This document shows, piece by piece, positions 1-7,342 of a stretch of DNA of 42,767 nt. The stretch comes from an uncultured Ruminococcus sp. (GTDB taxonomy: Bacteria > Bacillota > Clostridia > Oscillospirales > Acutalibacteraceae): positions 1 through 42,767 of the forward strand of contig CADCOE010000080.1 of assembly GCA_902802985.1 (NCBI GenBank), written 5' to 3'. A model generated the notes under the pieces. The model saw only the letters and a list, made by a program, of their open reading frames with translations, was not told where the DNA came from and made no database searches. The position numbers and the translations under genes were made by a program. How positions within the stretch are numbered: the first letter of the stretch is position 1; every line of letters begins with the position of its first letter.

Positions 1-85
1 CACACGGGGATAGCTCGTTGATACTGTATGGGTTACCATACTTGAGCGAGAAGCCCCCACCTCTATAGGTGGGGGAGTATGTCAC
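1..85 (+). mobile_element. Right end of an IS200/IS605-type element (omega-RNA-like scaffold), truncated by window edge
   Basis: Two compact hairpins are visible. The first has an outer CTCG/CGAG stem (14-17 with 47-50) enclosing GTATGG/CCATAC (26-31 with 36-41). The second is an 8-bp CCCCCACC/GGTGGGGG stem (54-61 with 68-75) closed by TCTATA. The segment ends AGTATGTCAC at 85. This arrangement is characteristic of the right end downstream of tnpB in IS200/IS605 and IS1341-like elements, where it forms the 3' scaffold of the TnpB guide RNA and the following bases act as guide. The tnpB gene and left end would lie before position 1, so whether the element is complete or a relic cannot be judged. 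The exact last base (85) is inferred from the TCAC tetranucleotide. Confidence 0.72.
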
Positions 86-146
86 TTCAGCGGTTTTAGG
101 AGAGGGCTTCGGGGGGAGAACTGCCGTGCCAAATTGATTTCCGTGA
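86..146 (+). repeat. Dispersed repeat, copy 1, directly abutting the IS right end
   Basis: This segment shares three blocks, in order, with 26603-26694: TTCAGCGGTTTTAGGA (86-101), GAACTGCCG (starting near 118) and TTGATTTCCGTGA (134-146). GCGGTT and AACTGC can pair in both copies with one G-U. The middle is shorter here than in copy 2. TTTCC/GGAAA at the 3' edge can form a small hairpin. The segment starts exactly where the IS right end stops, so its first 16-20 bases occupy the guide position of a TnpB guide RNA. The repeat type is not recognised. Confidence 0.6.
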
Positions 147-164
147 TGGAAAAGGCGTTTGCAG

Positions 165-193
165 TTGACTTTTTTAACAAATTAGTGTAGTAT
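165..193 (+). promoter_or_regulatory. Sigma-A-type promoter for thiD-thiC
   Basis: TTGACT (165-170) and TAGTAT (188-193) are separated by 17 bp, about 34 bp before the thiD start. It lies downstream of the IS end and repeat. No TPP riboswitch (THI-box) core is visible between it and the start codon. Confidence 0.5.
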
Positions 194-226
194 TTTAATG
201 TCAGTATTCGACGGAGGTGTCGTTTT

Positions 227-1033
227 ATGAAGTTAAGGACAGCATTGACGATTGCAGGCTCTGACTGCAGCGGCGGTGCGGGAATACAAGCGGATCTGAA
301 AACATTTTCCGCACACGGTGTTTTCGGAATGAGCGTGATAACATCAGTGGTGGCAGAAAATACGTCAAGAGTCATCTCAGTGGAAAACATCTCGCCGCAG
401 GGGATCGCTGATCAAATCGATGCGGTATTTGAGGATATACAAGTAGATGCTGTCAAGGTTGGTATGCTGAATGATGCAGAACATATGAGTATTGTTGCCG
501 AAAAATTGGCACAATATCAGCCTGCGGCAATAGTAATAGATCCCGTAATGGTTGCTAAGGGAGGGCACGCATTAATGCAGCAGGAGGCACTGGATACCCT
601 AAGGAAAAAGATTATTCCGATGGCCTTGATCCTCACTCCTAATATTCCCGAAGCGGAAACGATTGCGAAAATGTCCATACGAAATGTGGAAGATATGAAA
701 AAAGCTGCCGCCGCAATTTATGCGATGGGTGCCAAAAATGTACTTGTCAAGGGAGGTCATCTTGATGGGGATGCCGTCGATGTTCTTTATGACGGTCAAA
801 ACTATTCTATCTATTCTAACGAAAGAATTGATACCAAAAATACACACGGTACGGGCTGCACCTATTCATCGGCGATAGCTGCTAATCTTGCCAAAGGTCT
901 TGCTCCGATGGCTGCTGTCCAAAATGCCAAAGATTACGTGACAACAGCTATTCGCTATTCGCTCGCCATCGGCAAGGGACACGGTCCGACCAACCATTTT
1001 TATGAGCTGTATAAGAAAGGAAATCTGATATGA
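227..1033 (+). CDS. thiD: Bifunctional hydroxymethylpyrimidine kinase / phosphomethylpyrimidine kinase ThiD
   Basis: ThiD phosphorylates HMP and then HMP-P to give HMP-PP, the pyrimidine half of thiamine. The 268-residue protein is full length for the family. The N-terminal [17 protein letters not shown] motif and the C-terminal anion-hole motif [14 protein letters not shown] are both intact, as expected for a ribokinase-fold kinase. The ATG at 227 has GGAGG at 213-217, nine bases upstream. The stop overlaps the thiC start (ATGA), so the two are translationally coupled. It lies just downstream of an IS end. No thiE or thiG is present in the window, so thiazole synthesis and coupling must be encoded elsewhere or bypassed. 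Confidence 0.95.
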   Translation: MKLRTALTIAGSDCSGGAGIQADLKTFSAHGVFGMSVITSVVAENTSRVISVENISPQGIADQIDAVFEDIQVDAVKVGMLNDAEHMSIVAEKLAQYQPAAIVIDPVMVAKGGHALMQQEALDTLRKKIIPMALILTPNIPEAETIAKMSIRNVEDMKKAAAAIYAMGAKNVLVKGGHLDGDAVDVLYDGQNYSIYSNERIDTKNTHGTGCTYSSAIAANLAKGLAPMAAVQNAKDYVTTAIRYSLAIGKGHGPTNHFYELYKKGNLI

Positions 1034-2340
1034 ATTACAAAACACAGATGGAAGCTGCCAAGAAGGGGATTGTTACCAAAGAAATGGAAACAGTTGCCGC
1101 CAAAGAAAACATTGATGTCAAAGATCTAATGAAGAAAGTGGCAAGCGGTACGGTTTGTATTCCTGCCAATATTTATCATCAATCGCTGAGTGCAGAGGGA
1201 ATTGGTGACGGACTCAAGACAAAAATCAATGTCAATCTCGGTATCTCGGGCGACAGCGTTGATTATGAACGTGAGATGGAAAAGGTCAAAATGGCAGTGT
1301 CGTTTGGTGCAGAGGCGATTATGGACCTTAGTAATTACGGTAAAACTAATCAATTCAGACAGAAATTGATCGACTATTCTCCGGCAATGATTGGTACGGT
1401 ACCGATGTATGATGCGATTGGCTATCTGGAAAAGGATCTTCTGGATATTACAGCAGAAGATTTTCTGAAGGTAGTGGAGGCACACGCTAAACAGGGTGTC
1501 GATTTTATGACAATTCACGCCGGCATCAATCGACGTGCAGTAGAGGCTCTCAAGCGAGACAAGCGTCGTATGAATATCGTATCAAGAGGAGGTTCGCTTC
1601 TGTTTGCATGGATGGAGATGACAGGCAATGAAAATCCGTTTTATGAGCATTATGACAAAGTGCTGGATATTCTTCGTGAGTACGATGTTACTATCAGTCT
1701 GGGAGATGCACTGCGTCCGGGATGTATTGACGACAGTACCGATGCCGGACAGATTAGTGAACTGATCGAACTGGGAGCACTGACTGAACGTGCATGGGAA
1801 CGTGACGTGCAGGTGATGGTAGAAGGTCCCGGACATATGGCAATGAACGAAATTGCTGCTAATATGAAACTGCAAAAACGAATTTGTCACGGAGCACCTT
1901 TTTATGTATTGGGTCCGCTAGTAACGGATATTGCACCCGGTTATGATCATATTACCTCCGCTATCGGCGGCGCGATTGCTGCAACCGCAGGAGCCAATTT
2001 TCTGTGCTATGTAACCCCTGCGGAACACCTCAGACTGCCTGACGTCAACGATGTTAAAGAAGGTATTATTGCCTCGAAGATTGCGGCACACGCTGCCGAT
2101 ATTGCCAACGGGCTGCCGGGGGCAAGGGATATAGACAACAAGATGGCAGATGCAAGACATAAGTTGGATTGGGACGAGATGTTCAAATATGCTATCGATC
2201 CGGAAAAAGCAAAAGCATATTATGAGTCTACACCGGTTGCAGAGCGTCATACTTGCTCAATGTGCGGCAAGATGTGTGCGGTCAGAACAACCAATATGAT
2301 ACTTGAAGGTAAAAAAGTAACATTTTGTTCGGAATTATAA
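1030..2340 (+). CDS. thiC: Phosphomethylpyrimidine synthase ThiC (radical SAM)
   Basis: ThiC converts aminoimidazole ribotide into HMP-P using SAM and a [4Fe-4S] cluster, and so supplies the substrate that ThiD phosphorylates. The 436-residue length fits the short bacterial form that lacks the N-terminal extension. Conserved segments include NLGISGD, the [11 protein letters not shown] segment, [14 protein letters not shown] and the C-terminal cluster-binding tail [13 protein letters not shown]. The cysteine spacing in that tail is CX2CX3C, one residue shorter in the second interval than the CX2CX4C usually quoted for the family; I regard this as a clade variant rather than a lesion. The ATG at 1030 overlaps the thiD stop. 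A strong terminator begins eight bases after the stop. Confidence 0.95.
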   Translation: MNYKTQMEAAKKGIVTKEMETVAAKENIDVKDLMKKVASGTVCIPANIYHQSLSAEGIGDGLKTKINVNLGISGDSVDYEREMEKVKMAVSFGAEAIMDLSNYGKTNQFRQKLIDYSPAMIGTVPMYDAIGYLEKDLLDITAEDFLKVVEAHAKQGVDFMTIHAGINRRAVEALKRDKRRMNIVSRGGSLLFAWMEMTGNENPFYEHYDKVLDILREYDVTISLGDALRPGCIDDSTDAGQISELIELGALTERAWERDVQVMVEGPGHMAMNEIAANMKLQKRICHGAPFYVLGPLVTDIAPGYDHITSAIGGAIAATAGANFLCYVTPAEHLRLPDVNDVKEGIIASKIAAHAADIANGLPGARDIDNKMADARHKLDWDEMFKYAIDPEKAKAYYESTPVAERHTCSMCGKMCAVRTTNMILEGKKVTFCSEL

Positions 2341-2347
2341 AGGAAGA

Positions 2348-2377
2348 GGCAGACAGTTTTTGAACTGTCTGCCTTTT
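2348..2377 (+). terminator. Intrinsic terminator of thiD-thiC
   Basis: A perfect 11-bp stem GGCAGACAGTT/AACTGTCTGCC with loop TTTG is followed by TTTT, eight bases after the thiC stop. Confidence 0.85.
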
Positions 2378-2388
2378 CGTCAGTTTGG

Positions 2389-2434
2389 AAATTCCCCTTG
2401 ACAAAAGTCTTTTGGTACTTGTCAAGGGGAATTT
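2389..2434. repeat. Perfect 16-bp inverted repeat, second hairpin between convergent thiC and secF
   Basis: AAATTCCCCTTGACAA (2389-2404) pairs exactly with 2419-2434 across a 14-base loop. The right arm runs into TTTTT, so it can act as a back-up terminator on the plus strand. The stem contains TTGACA, but no matching -10 is evident. Confidence 0.7.
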
Positions 2435-2442
2435 TTGCGAGT

Positions 2443-2477
2443 CAAAAGCTGCCGTACCAAATGTACGGCAGCTTTTG
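2443..2477 (-). terminator. Hairpin terminator downstream of secF
   Basis: A perfect 15-bp stem CAAAAGCTGCCGTAC (2443-2457) pairs with 2463-2477 around a 5-base loop. On the minus strand it begins seven bases after the secF stop and ends in TTTTG. The U tract is short, but the stem is strong. Confidence 0.7.
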
Positions 2478-2484
2478 AACGGAA

Positions 2485-3537
2485 TTATTTAGCATCGCTT
2501 TTTTTCTTTTTTTCTTTTTTAGCAGCCTTGGCTTCGTCTTTTGCGTCCTTCTGCTTTTTGTTAAGTTCTGCTTTTTTCTTGTCTTTGTGGTTTTTCCACA
2601 TTACCCAGAGAGGACAAGCAATGCAGATGGAGGAGTAACAGCCGGAGATCAGACCAACCATCATCGGAAGGGCAAAGCTGATAATGGAGTCAATGCTGAA
2701 GAACAATGCAACAACCAGTACCGACAAAATAGCAGCAATGGTAGTAATGGAGGTACAAATGGTTCTTGTAAAGCACTGATTGATACTGCTGTTGACAACC
2801 TCAGCCGTTGTGGTTTTGGGACCGCTCTTTCTTCGGTTCTCACGGATACGGTCATAAATAACGATGGTATCATTCAGTGAGTAACCAAAGATCATCAGGA
2901 CAACCGCAATGAAGTTGTCGTTGAGCGGCATACGGAACATCGCAAAGGTAAAGTAGACAATGGTCAAGTCGTGTACCAAAGCAACAACCGCCATAACACC
3001 GGCAGAGAGACCACCGATCTTTCTGAAACGAACAGCAACATAGAAAATCATCAATGCTGCGGCGAGAATAACGGCGGCCAGACATTTGAAGAAGAAGTTG
3101 GCACCTTTGGAAGCATCAACGGAAGTAGAAGATTCTTCTGCAAATCCATTGTCAGGATAAGCTTCGATGAGTGCATCGGTAATGCTGCTCTTATCTTCTA
3201 CCGATACGGCTTTGTTGCCTGTAAACTGGAGAGAAACGATGTGGTTGCTCTTATCGTTTTTGTCGGCAGCAAGATTTTCACTGTAGGAATAATCAATACT
3301 TTCCTTTTTGAGTGACTTAATGTTCTTGATGGTATCATTTACTGTTTTTTCAATGTCGGATGATGAAACATCACCGCCATAATTGTACTTGATGATTGTA
3401 CCGCCCGTAAACTGAATGTCTACTTTAGTAGGAAGAACAAAAAGATTAAGTATCAGGCATACAAGCATAATGCCGAGAGATATGCCAAAAAAGATTTTTG
3501 ACTTTTTAACAAAGTCTATATGGAATGTCTGTCTCAT
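2485..3537 (-). CDS. secF: Protein translocase subunit SecF
   Basis: SecF pairs with SecD as an accessory, proton-driven RND-type membrane complex that pulls exported proteins through SecYEG. The 350 residues show an N-terminal membrane segment (about 14-36), the signature DIQFTGGTIIKYNY, a periplasm-side domain to about residue 140, and then five membrane segments including GYSLNDTIVIYDRIRENRR. The tail after residue 310 is an unusually long Lys/Ala-rich, cytoplasmic, probably disordered extension, perhaps for ribosome or membrane-surface contact (inference). Its ATG overlaps the secD stop (ATGA at 3534-3537), so it is coupled to secD. Confidence 0.95.
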   Translation of the reverse strand: MRQTFHIDFVKKSKIFFGISLGIMLVCLILNLFVLPTKVDIQFTGGTIIKYNYGGDVSSSDIEKTVNDTIKNIKSLKKESIDYSYSENLAADKNDKSNHIVSLQFTGNKAVSVEDKSSITDALIEAYPDNGFAEESSTSVDASKGANFFFKCLAAVILAAALMIFYVAVRFRKIGGLSAGVMAVVALVHDLTIVYFTFAMFRMPLNDNFIAVVLMIFGYSLNDTIVIYDRIRENRRKSGPKTTTAEVVNSSINQCFTRTICTSITTIAAILSVLVVALFFSIDSIISFALPMMVGLISGCYSSICIACPLWVMWKNHKDKKKAELNKKQKDAKDEAKAAKKEKKKKSDAK

Positions 3538-4883
3538 TTCTGCTTCTTACCTCCATATAATCTTCTGTTTCTCAGGAACTTGTAGCCGGAGATGGATTTG
3601 AGCATCAGTCTGGATGCACCCACACCCATAATGAAGTTGGAGATAACACCAACGAGCAGGGTATAACCGAATGCATAGATCAGACCGGTTGTTGATACGC
3701 CGAAAATAGCGGAGAAAATGTTGGCCGGACCAAATACAAGAATAAGGATAACAGCAACGATAATAACAGTTACGTTACCGTCAAAGATAGCTGAGAAACT
3801 GCCTTTTGTACCGTTGGAGATACAACCGTCGAGTGTTTTGCCGGTCCAAAGTTCGTCCTTGATACGCTCTGCGGTGATGATATTGGCATCAACGCCCATA
3901 CCAATAGAAAGGATCAAGCCGGCGATACCGGGGATAGTCATAGTGAAGCTCGGGAAAACCGTAAAGTAGCCCGATACTGCCATAATCGAGATAGCAAGCT
4001 GACCCAGAAGAGCAACAAATGCGATAAATCCGGGCAGTCTGTAAACAATCAGCATAAACAGGAAAATAAAGGCAAGTGCTACAATCGAAGCAATACCCAT
4101 TGCATACAGTGCATTAGAACCGAGCGAGGGACTGATAGTACCATAGCTTTCTACTTTCAATCCAAAGGGGAGAGCACCTGCATTGATACGGTTAGCAAGG
4201 CTGGTTGCCGATTCAGCATCGAAGCTGCCGGAGATCTGTGCCTTACCGTCAGAGATCACGCTGTTTACGGTAGGAGCGGAAATCAGCTGGTCATCCATCC
4301 AGATACCGATTTGCTGATTGAGGTACTTGGAAGTACCATCAGCAAATTTTTGTTTACCTTCGTCGGAAAATTCAAGATTAACAACATACTCGTGAGTACC
4401 ATTATTGTCGGCTGCATAACCCGAAGAAGCACTTTTTACGTCTTTGCCGGTAAGAATTTCTTCGCCGTCTTCTGTGGTACCGCCTCGGAAGGTAAGCTGA
4501 GCGGTAGAAGCGAGTTCCTGAATAGCGGTGTCAGGATCATAGTTCTTTTCGTCGGACTTCCACGGGAAACGAACCGTAACACGGTCGTTAGTGTAGTCGG
4601 GGTAAATTTCGTAGTCTGTGATGTTCTGTGAAACCAAACGAAGGTCGAGAATTGATTTAACAGATTCCATCTCTTGTTCGGTAGCGTCAGTGCCGTCTGC
4701 GGGAGCAAACACAGCTTCTACGCCGCCCTTGATGTCGATGCCCCATCGAATGTCATTGATACCCTTGATATAAGTGATGTCAAAGTCACCGTTTTCTCCG
4801 TATATACCGAAAACAGAGGTATATGCCAGAGCAAGAATAAGAACAAACACGATGAAGAACACCGGTTTTCCAATACGTTTCAT
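3534..4883 (-). CDS. secD: Protein translocase subunit SecD
   Basis: This is the partner of SecF in the auxiliary translocon complex. The 449 residues contain one N-terminal membrane segment, the IRWGIDIKGGVEAVF motif typical of SecD, an extracytoplasmic P1-type domain, and a C-terminal five-helix RND domain with the conserved GMGVDANIITAERIKDE stretch. The ATG at 4883 has GGAGG seven bases upstream. In many Firmicutes SecD and SecF are fused; here they are separate, overlapping genes. The long 5' leader (about 110 nt) follows a good sigma-A promoter at 4999-5027. Confidence 0.95.
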   Translation of the reverse strand: MKRIGKPVFFIVFVLILALAYTSVFGIYGENGDFDITYIKGINDIRWGIDIKGGVEAVFAPADGTDATEQEMESVKSILDLRLVSQNITDYEIYPDYTNDRVTVRFPWKSDEKNYDPDTAIQELASTAQLTFRGGTTEDGEEILTGKDVKSASSGYAADNNGTHEYVVNLEFSDEGKQKFADGTSKYLNQQIGIWMDDQLISAPTVNSVISDGKAQISGSFDAESATSLANRINAGALPFGLKVESYGTISPSLGSNALYAMGIASIVALAFIFLFMLIVYRLPGFIAFVALLGQLAISIMAVSGYFTVFPSFTMTIPGIAGLILSIGMGVDANIITAERIKDELWTGKTLDGCISNGTKGSFSAIFDGNVTVIIVAVILILVFGPANIFSAIFGVSTTGLIYAFGYTLLVGVISNFIMGVGASRLMLKSISGYKFLRNRRLYGGKKQK

Positions 4884-4998
4884 ACGGTATCCTCCAATTT
4901 TCTTAACTTATCTTTCAATAGGAACCAATTCCGATACAGATCAATGTACCAAAACACTCAATATCAAAATTTGGAAATTGAAAGACATATCAAGAATA

Positions 4999-5027
4999 AT
5001 TATATATATTCTGTCTGTAAAAGTCAA
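4999..5027 (-). promoter_or_regulatory. Sigma-A promoter for secD-secF
   Basis: On the minus strand, TTGACT (5022-5027) and a perfect TATAAT (4999-5004) are separated by exactly 17 bp. The predicted start is about 110 bases ahead of secD. Confidence 0.7.
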
Positions 5028-5180
5028 ATATTTTTTCACCAATTACACCCCAAATCACTTTGGCATTTTGCACAATATTTTTGTGAGTAAAATGAGGTAT
5101 TGCCGATTTTATTGTATAAATTTGCCCCACACAAGCCCAAAAATGGTTGGTGCAGGGCAGACGATAATGAAATCAAGGGA

Positions 5181-6461
5181 TCATTCATTAATGATTTTTT
5201 CGAGAGCAGCCAGTTTAACGCAAATGCAGAAAACAGCCATTGCCTTTTCCAATTCTTCCAGCGGCGGATAAGTGGGAGCAACACGGATATTACTGTCTTT
5301 GGGGTCACTGCCATAGGGGTAGGTAGCACCGGCGCCGGTAAGGATCACGCCGGCCTCTTTACAGAGCTGAACGACTTTTTTAGCACAGCCGTCCATTACA
5401 TCAACGCTGACAAAATAACCGCCGTTAGGTTTGGTCCATTTGGCAATGCCATATCCGGAGAGTTCTTTGTCAAGGGTGTCTGTTACCATATTAAAGCGAG
5501 GTTCCAAAACGGCTCTGTGTTTTTGCATATGAGCCATCAGACCGTCAAGATTTTTGAAATACAGTACGTGACGGAGCATATTAAGTTTATCATGGCCAAT
5601 CGTCTGGAACTGATAACGTTCACTGAGGTTTTTGATATTAGCTTCCGATGCCGCCAAAGCAGCGACACCCGAACCGGGGAAAGTAATTTTTGAGGTAGAG
5701 CAGAACTCGAACACCATGTCTTCCTTGCCGGTTTTTCTGACCTCGTCAAAGATATTGAGGAGATGATCGGGAGTGCCGTTAATGTCGTGAATAATATAAG
5801 CATTATCCCACATAATTCTGAAATCTTTTGCTGCGGGGTTGAGAGCGGCGAAGCGTTTTACGGTTTCGTCAGAATAAGTAATACCCTGAGGATTGGAGTA
5901 TTTAGGTGTACACCAAATACCCTTTACAGAAGCGTCGTTGGCGACAAGCTTTTCGACTTGATCCATATCGGGACCGTTCTCTGTCATCGGGACGGGAATC
6001 ATTTCAATGCCGAAGTATTGGGTAACACCAAAATGTCTGTCATAACCGGGAGCAGGGCAGAGAAATTTGATGTGTCCCTGTTGGTTCCAAGGTTTTTCAC
6101 CGCTGCAGCCCCGTTCCATCATACAGGCAATGGTATCGAACATCATATTGAGGCTGGAGTTGCCGCCGACAAATACATTTTTTTCTTCAACGCCCATCAG
6201 TTCGGCAAAAAGCCTTCTTGCTTCTTCGATGCCTGCCAGTCCGCCGTAATTGCGGCAGTCAGGGCAGTCTATTGTTTCAAATGAAGTTTCGGAAGTAAGA
6301 ACATTTAACATATCATTTGACAGATCCAGCTGCTGTGCACCGGGTTTGCCGCGGGCCATATTGAGTGAAAGTCCCTGTGCTTTATATTCCGCATAAGTAT
6401 CAGAAAGCTTACGGTACTCCTCTAAAAGTGTGTTTTTGTCCATTGATGAATACTGCGGCAT
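5181..6461 (-). CDS. PLP-dependent aminotransferase, AspT-like class I (Aminotran_MocR family)
   Basis: A fold-type I PLP enzyme of 426 residues. The N-terminal LSLNMARGKPGAQQLDLS, the DCRNYGGLAGIEEARRLFAELMG and GGNSSLNMM stretches, WCTPKYSNPQG, and the lysine in FCSTSKITFPGSGVAA (probable PLP Schiff base) match the PF12897-type family, which includes the aspartate aminotransferase AspT of corynebacteria. The most likely reaction is therefore aspartate/2-oxoglutarate transamination, but substrate is inferred from family. I place the start at the second ATG (6461), eight bases from GGGGG; the ATG at 6467 is too close to that site. It is monocistronic, facing the secDF promoter region. Confidence 0.85.
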   Translation of the reverse strand: MPQYSSMDKNTLLEEYRKLSDTYAEYKAQGLSLNMARGKPGAQQLDLSNDMLNVLTSETSFETIDCPDCRNYGGLAGIEEARRLFAELMGVEEKNVFVGGNSSLNMMFDTIACMMERGCSGEKPWNQQGHIKFLCPAPGYDRHFGVTQYFGIEMIPVPMTENGPDMDQVEKLVANDASVKGIWCTPKYSNPQGITYSDETVKRFAALNPAAKDFRIMWDNAYIIHDINGTPDHLLNIFDEVRKTGKEDMVFEFCSTSKITFPGSGVAALAASEANIKNLSERYQFQTIGHDKLNMLRHVLYFKNLDGLMAHMQKHRAVLEPRFNMVTDTLDKELSGYGIAKWTKPNGGYFVSVDVMDGCAKKVVQLCKEAGVILTGAGATYPYGSDPKDSNIRVAPTYPPLEELEKAMAVFCICVKLAALEKIINE

Positions 6462-6765
6462 AAACATATCCCCCTAAATCAGTGAAATGAAATTTAACAT
6501 TTTTGTTTTTCTAATCATTCAAAAATCTTATCAAAACATTAATTATTTTAATATATACCGTTGAAAAATGCAAGTTTTATTTGTCATTCCTGCAAAATTC
6601 AGTGTTTTGACAAATATAAAATACAATCTTCCGTTTTTTTGATTAACAGTGCATAAAATATACAATAAAGATAAGCTTCGTTTTTTACGGTTATCGAACA
6701 GATTTATTTTGTCAAAGTGATAAAATCTCTGTTGCTGCAATATGAATAGAAAAGGAGAAAAGGAA
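6462..6765. other. AT-rich divergent intergenic region
   Basis: This stretch of about 300 bases is very AT-rich. It must hold the promoters of the minus-strand aminotransferase and the plus-strand lipoprotein. I see no convincing consensus pair, hairpin, or credible small gene other than the leader ORF at its right edge. Confidence 0.5.
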
Positions 6766-6789
6766 ATGAATAAAGAGGGTGCGATATGA
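6766..6789 (+). CDS. Seven-codon leader ORF overlapping the lipoprotein start
   Basis: ATG at 6766 is preceded by GGAG and AAGG and encodes MNKEGAI, ending in a TGA that overlaps the lipoprotein ATG (ATATGA). The arrangement would allow terminating ribosomes to re-initiate on the lipoprotein gene. The only support is position and the ribosome binding site. Confidence 0.3.
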   Translation: MNKEGAI

Positions 6790-7154
6790 AAACGATCCGT
6801 TTATTTTACAGAATATGTACAGCGGGGCTTTTGTGCTCCCTGATCATTGGAGGCACAGGATGTACACAGGCACCGCCCGGAGACTGTGCGGATGAACTGG
6901 TGCGTAATGAATGGCTTATTCTTGACAGTACCGAAAAGGAAAAAGGAAAGCTGTATTTCAATAATAATAATGTTATTTTTGATGCGGACGTTTCAGGAAA
7001 GCGTTTCCATATGAATGAACAATGCATCGTGGATACCAAAAAATTGACGGTGACTTCTGAGAATTTCGGTACGTTCACGGTGGATTACAAAATCGACGGA
7101 AATCAATTACTGCTGACTTATTTCGGAAAGGAAATTTCTTTGAGAAAAAAATAA
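6786..7154 (+). CDS. Small putative secreted lipoprotein, function unknown
   Basis: 122 residues. An N-terminal signal (KTIRLFYRICTAGLLCSLIIGGTGC) ends in a cysteine near residue 26 that could be lipidated, but the residues before it (GTG-C) are a poor lipobox, so it may instead be a plain signal peptide. The mature part (about 95 residues) alternates short beta-like segments: NEWLILDSTEKEKGKLYF, IFDADVSGKRF, TFTVDYKIDGNQLLLTYFGKEISL. This resembles the small beta-barrel lipoproteins in which a value such as 'WxLxxxxxG' is followed by strands (inference). GAGGG lies five to seven bases upstream. It is followed by the pullulanase, which has its own promoter. Confidence 0.65.
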   Translation: MKTIRLFYRICTAGLLCSLIIGGTGCTQAPPGDCADELVRNEWLILDSTEKEKGKLYFNNNNVIFDADVSGKRFHMNEQCIVDTKKLTVTSENFGTFTVDYKIDGNQLLLTYFGKEISLRKK

Positions 7155-7244
7155 TCAGAATGCTTATGATATATGTTGTGCAAAATATACGAATTCGTTT
7201 TTTGATTTTGTAATAATCTGTCGTGGTAAAAATTGAAAAATCAG

Positions 7245-7273
7245 TTTATTTTGCAGGCATAAAATGTTATAAT
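7245..7273 (+). promoter_or_regulatory. Promoter for the pullulanase gene
   Basis: TTTATT (7245-7250) and a perfect TATAAT (7268-7273) are 17 bp apart, leaving a leader of about 65 bases before the ATG at 7343. Confidence 0.55.
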
Positions 7274-7342
7274 ATTGATGAGTTTCAGCAGTGTCGCAAG
7301 ACAAATTTACCTGCTGAAAAAAAGCAAAGGAGAATAAGAACT

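Noticed and set aside
5123..5162. Imperfect inverted repeat (TGCCCCACACAAGCC / GGTTGGTGCAGGGCA) after the aminotransferase gene.
   Set aside because: Several mismatches and no U tract; not convincing as a terminator, left unannotated.
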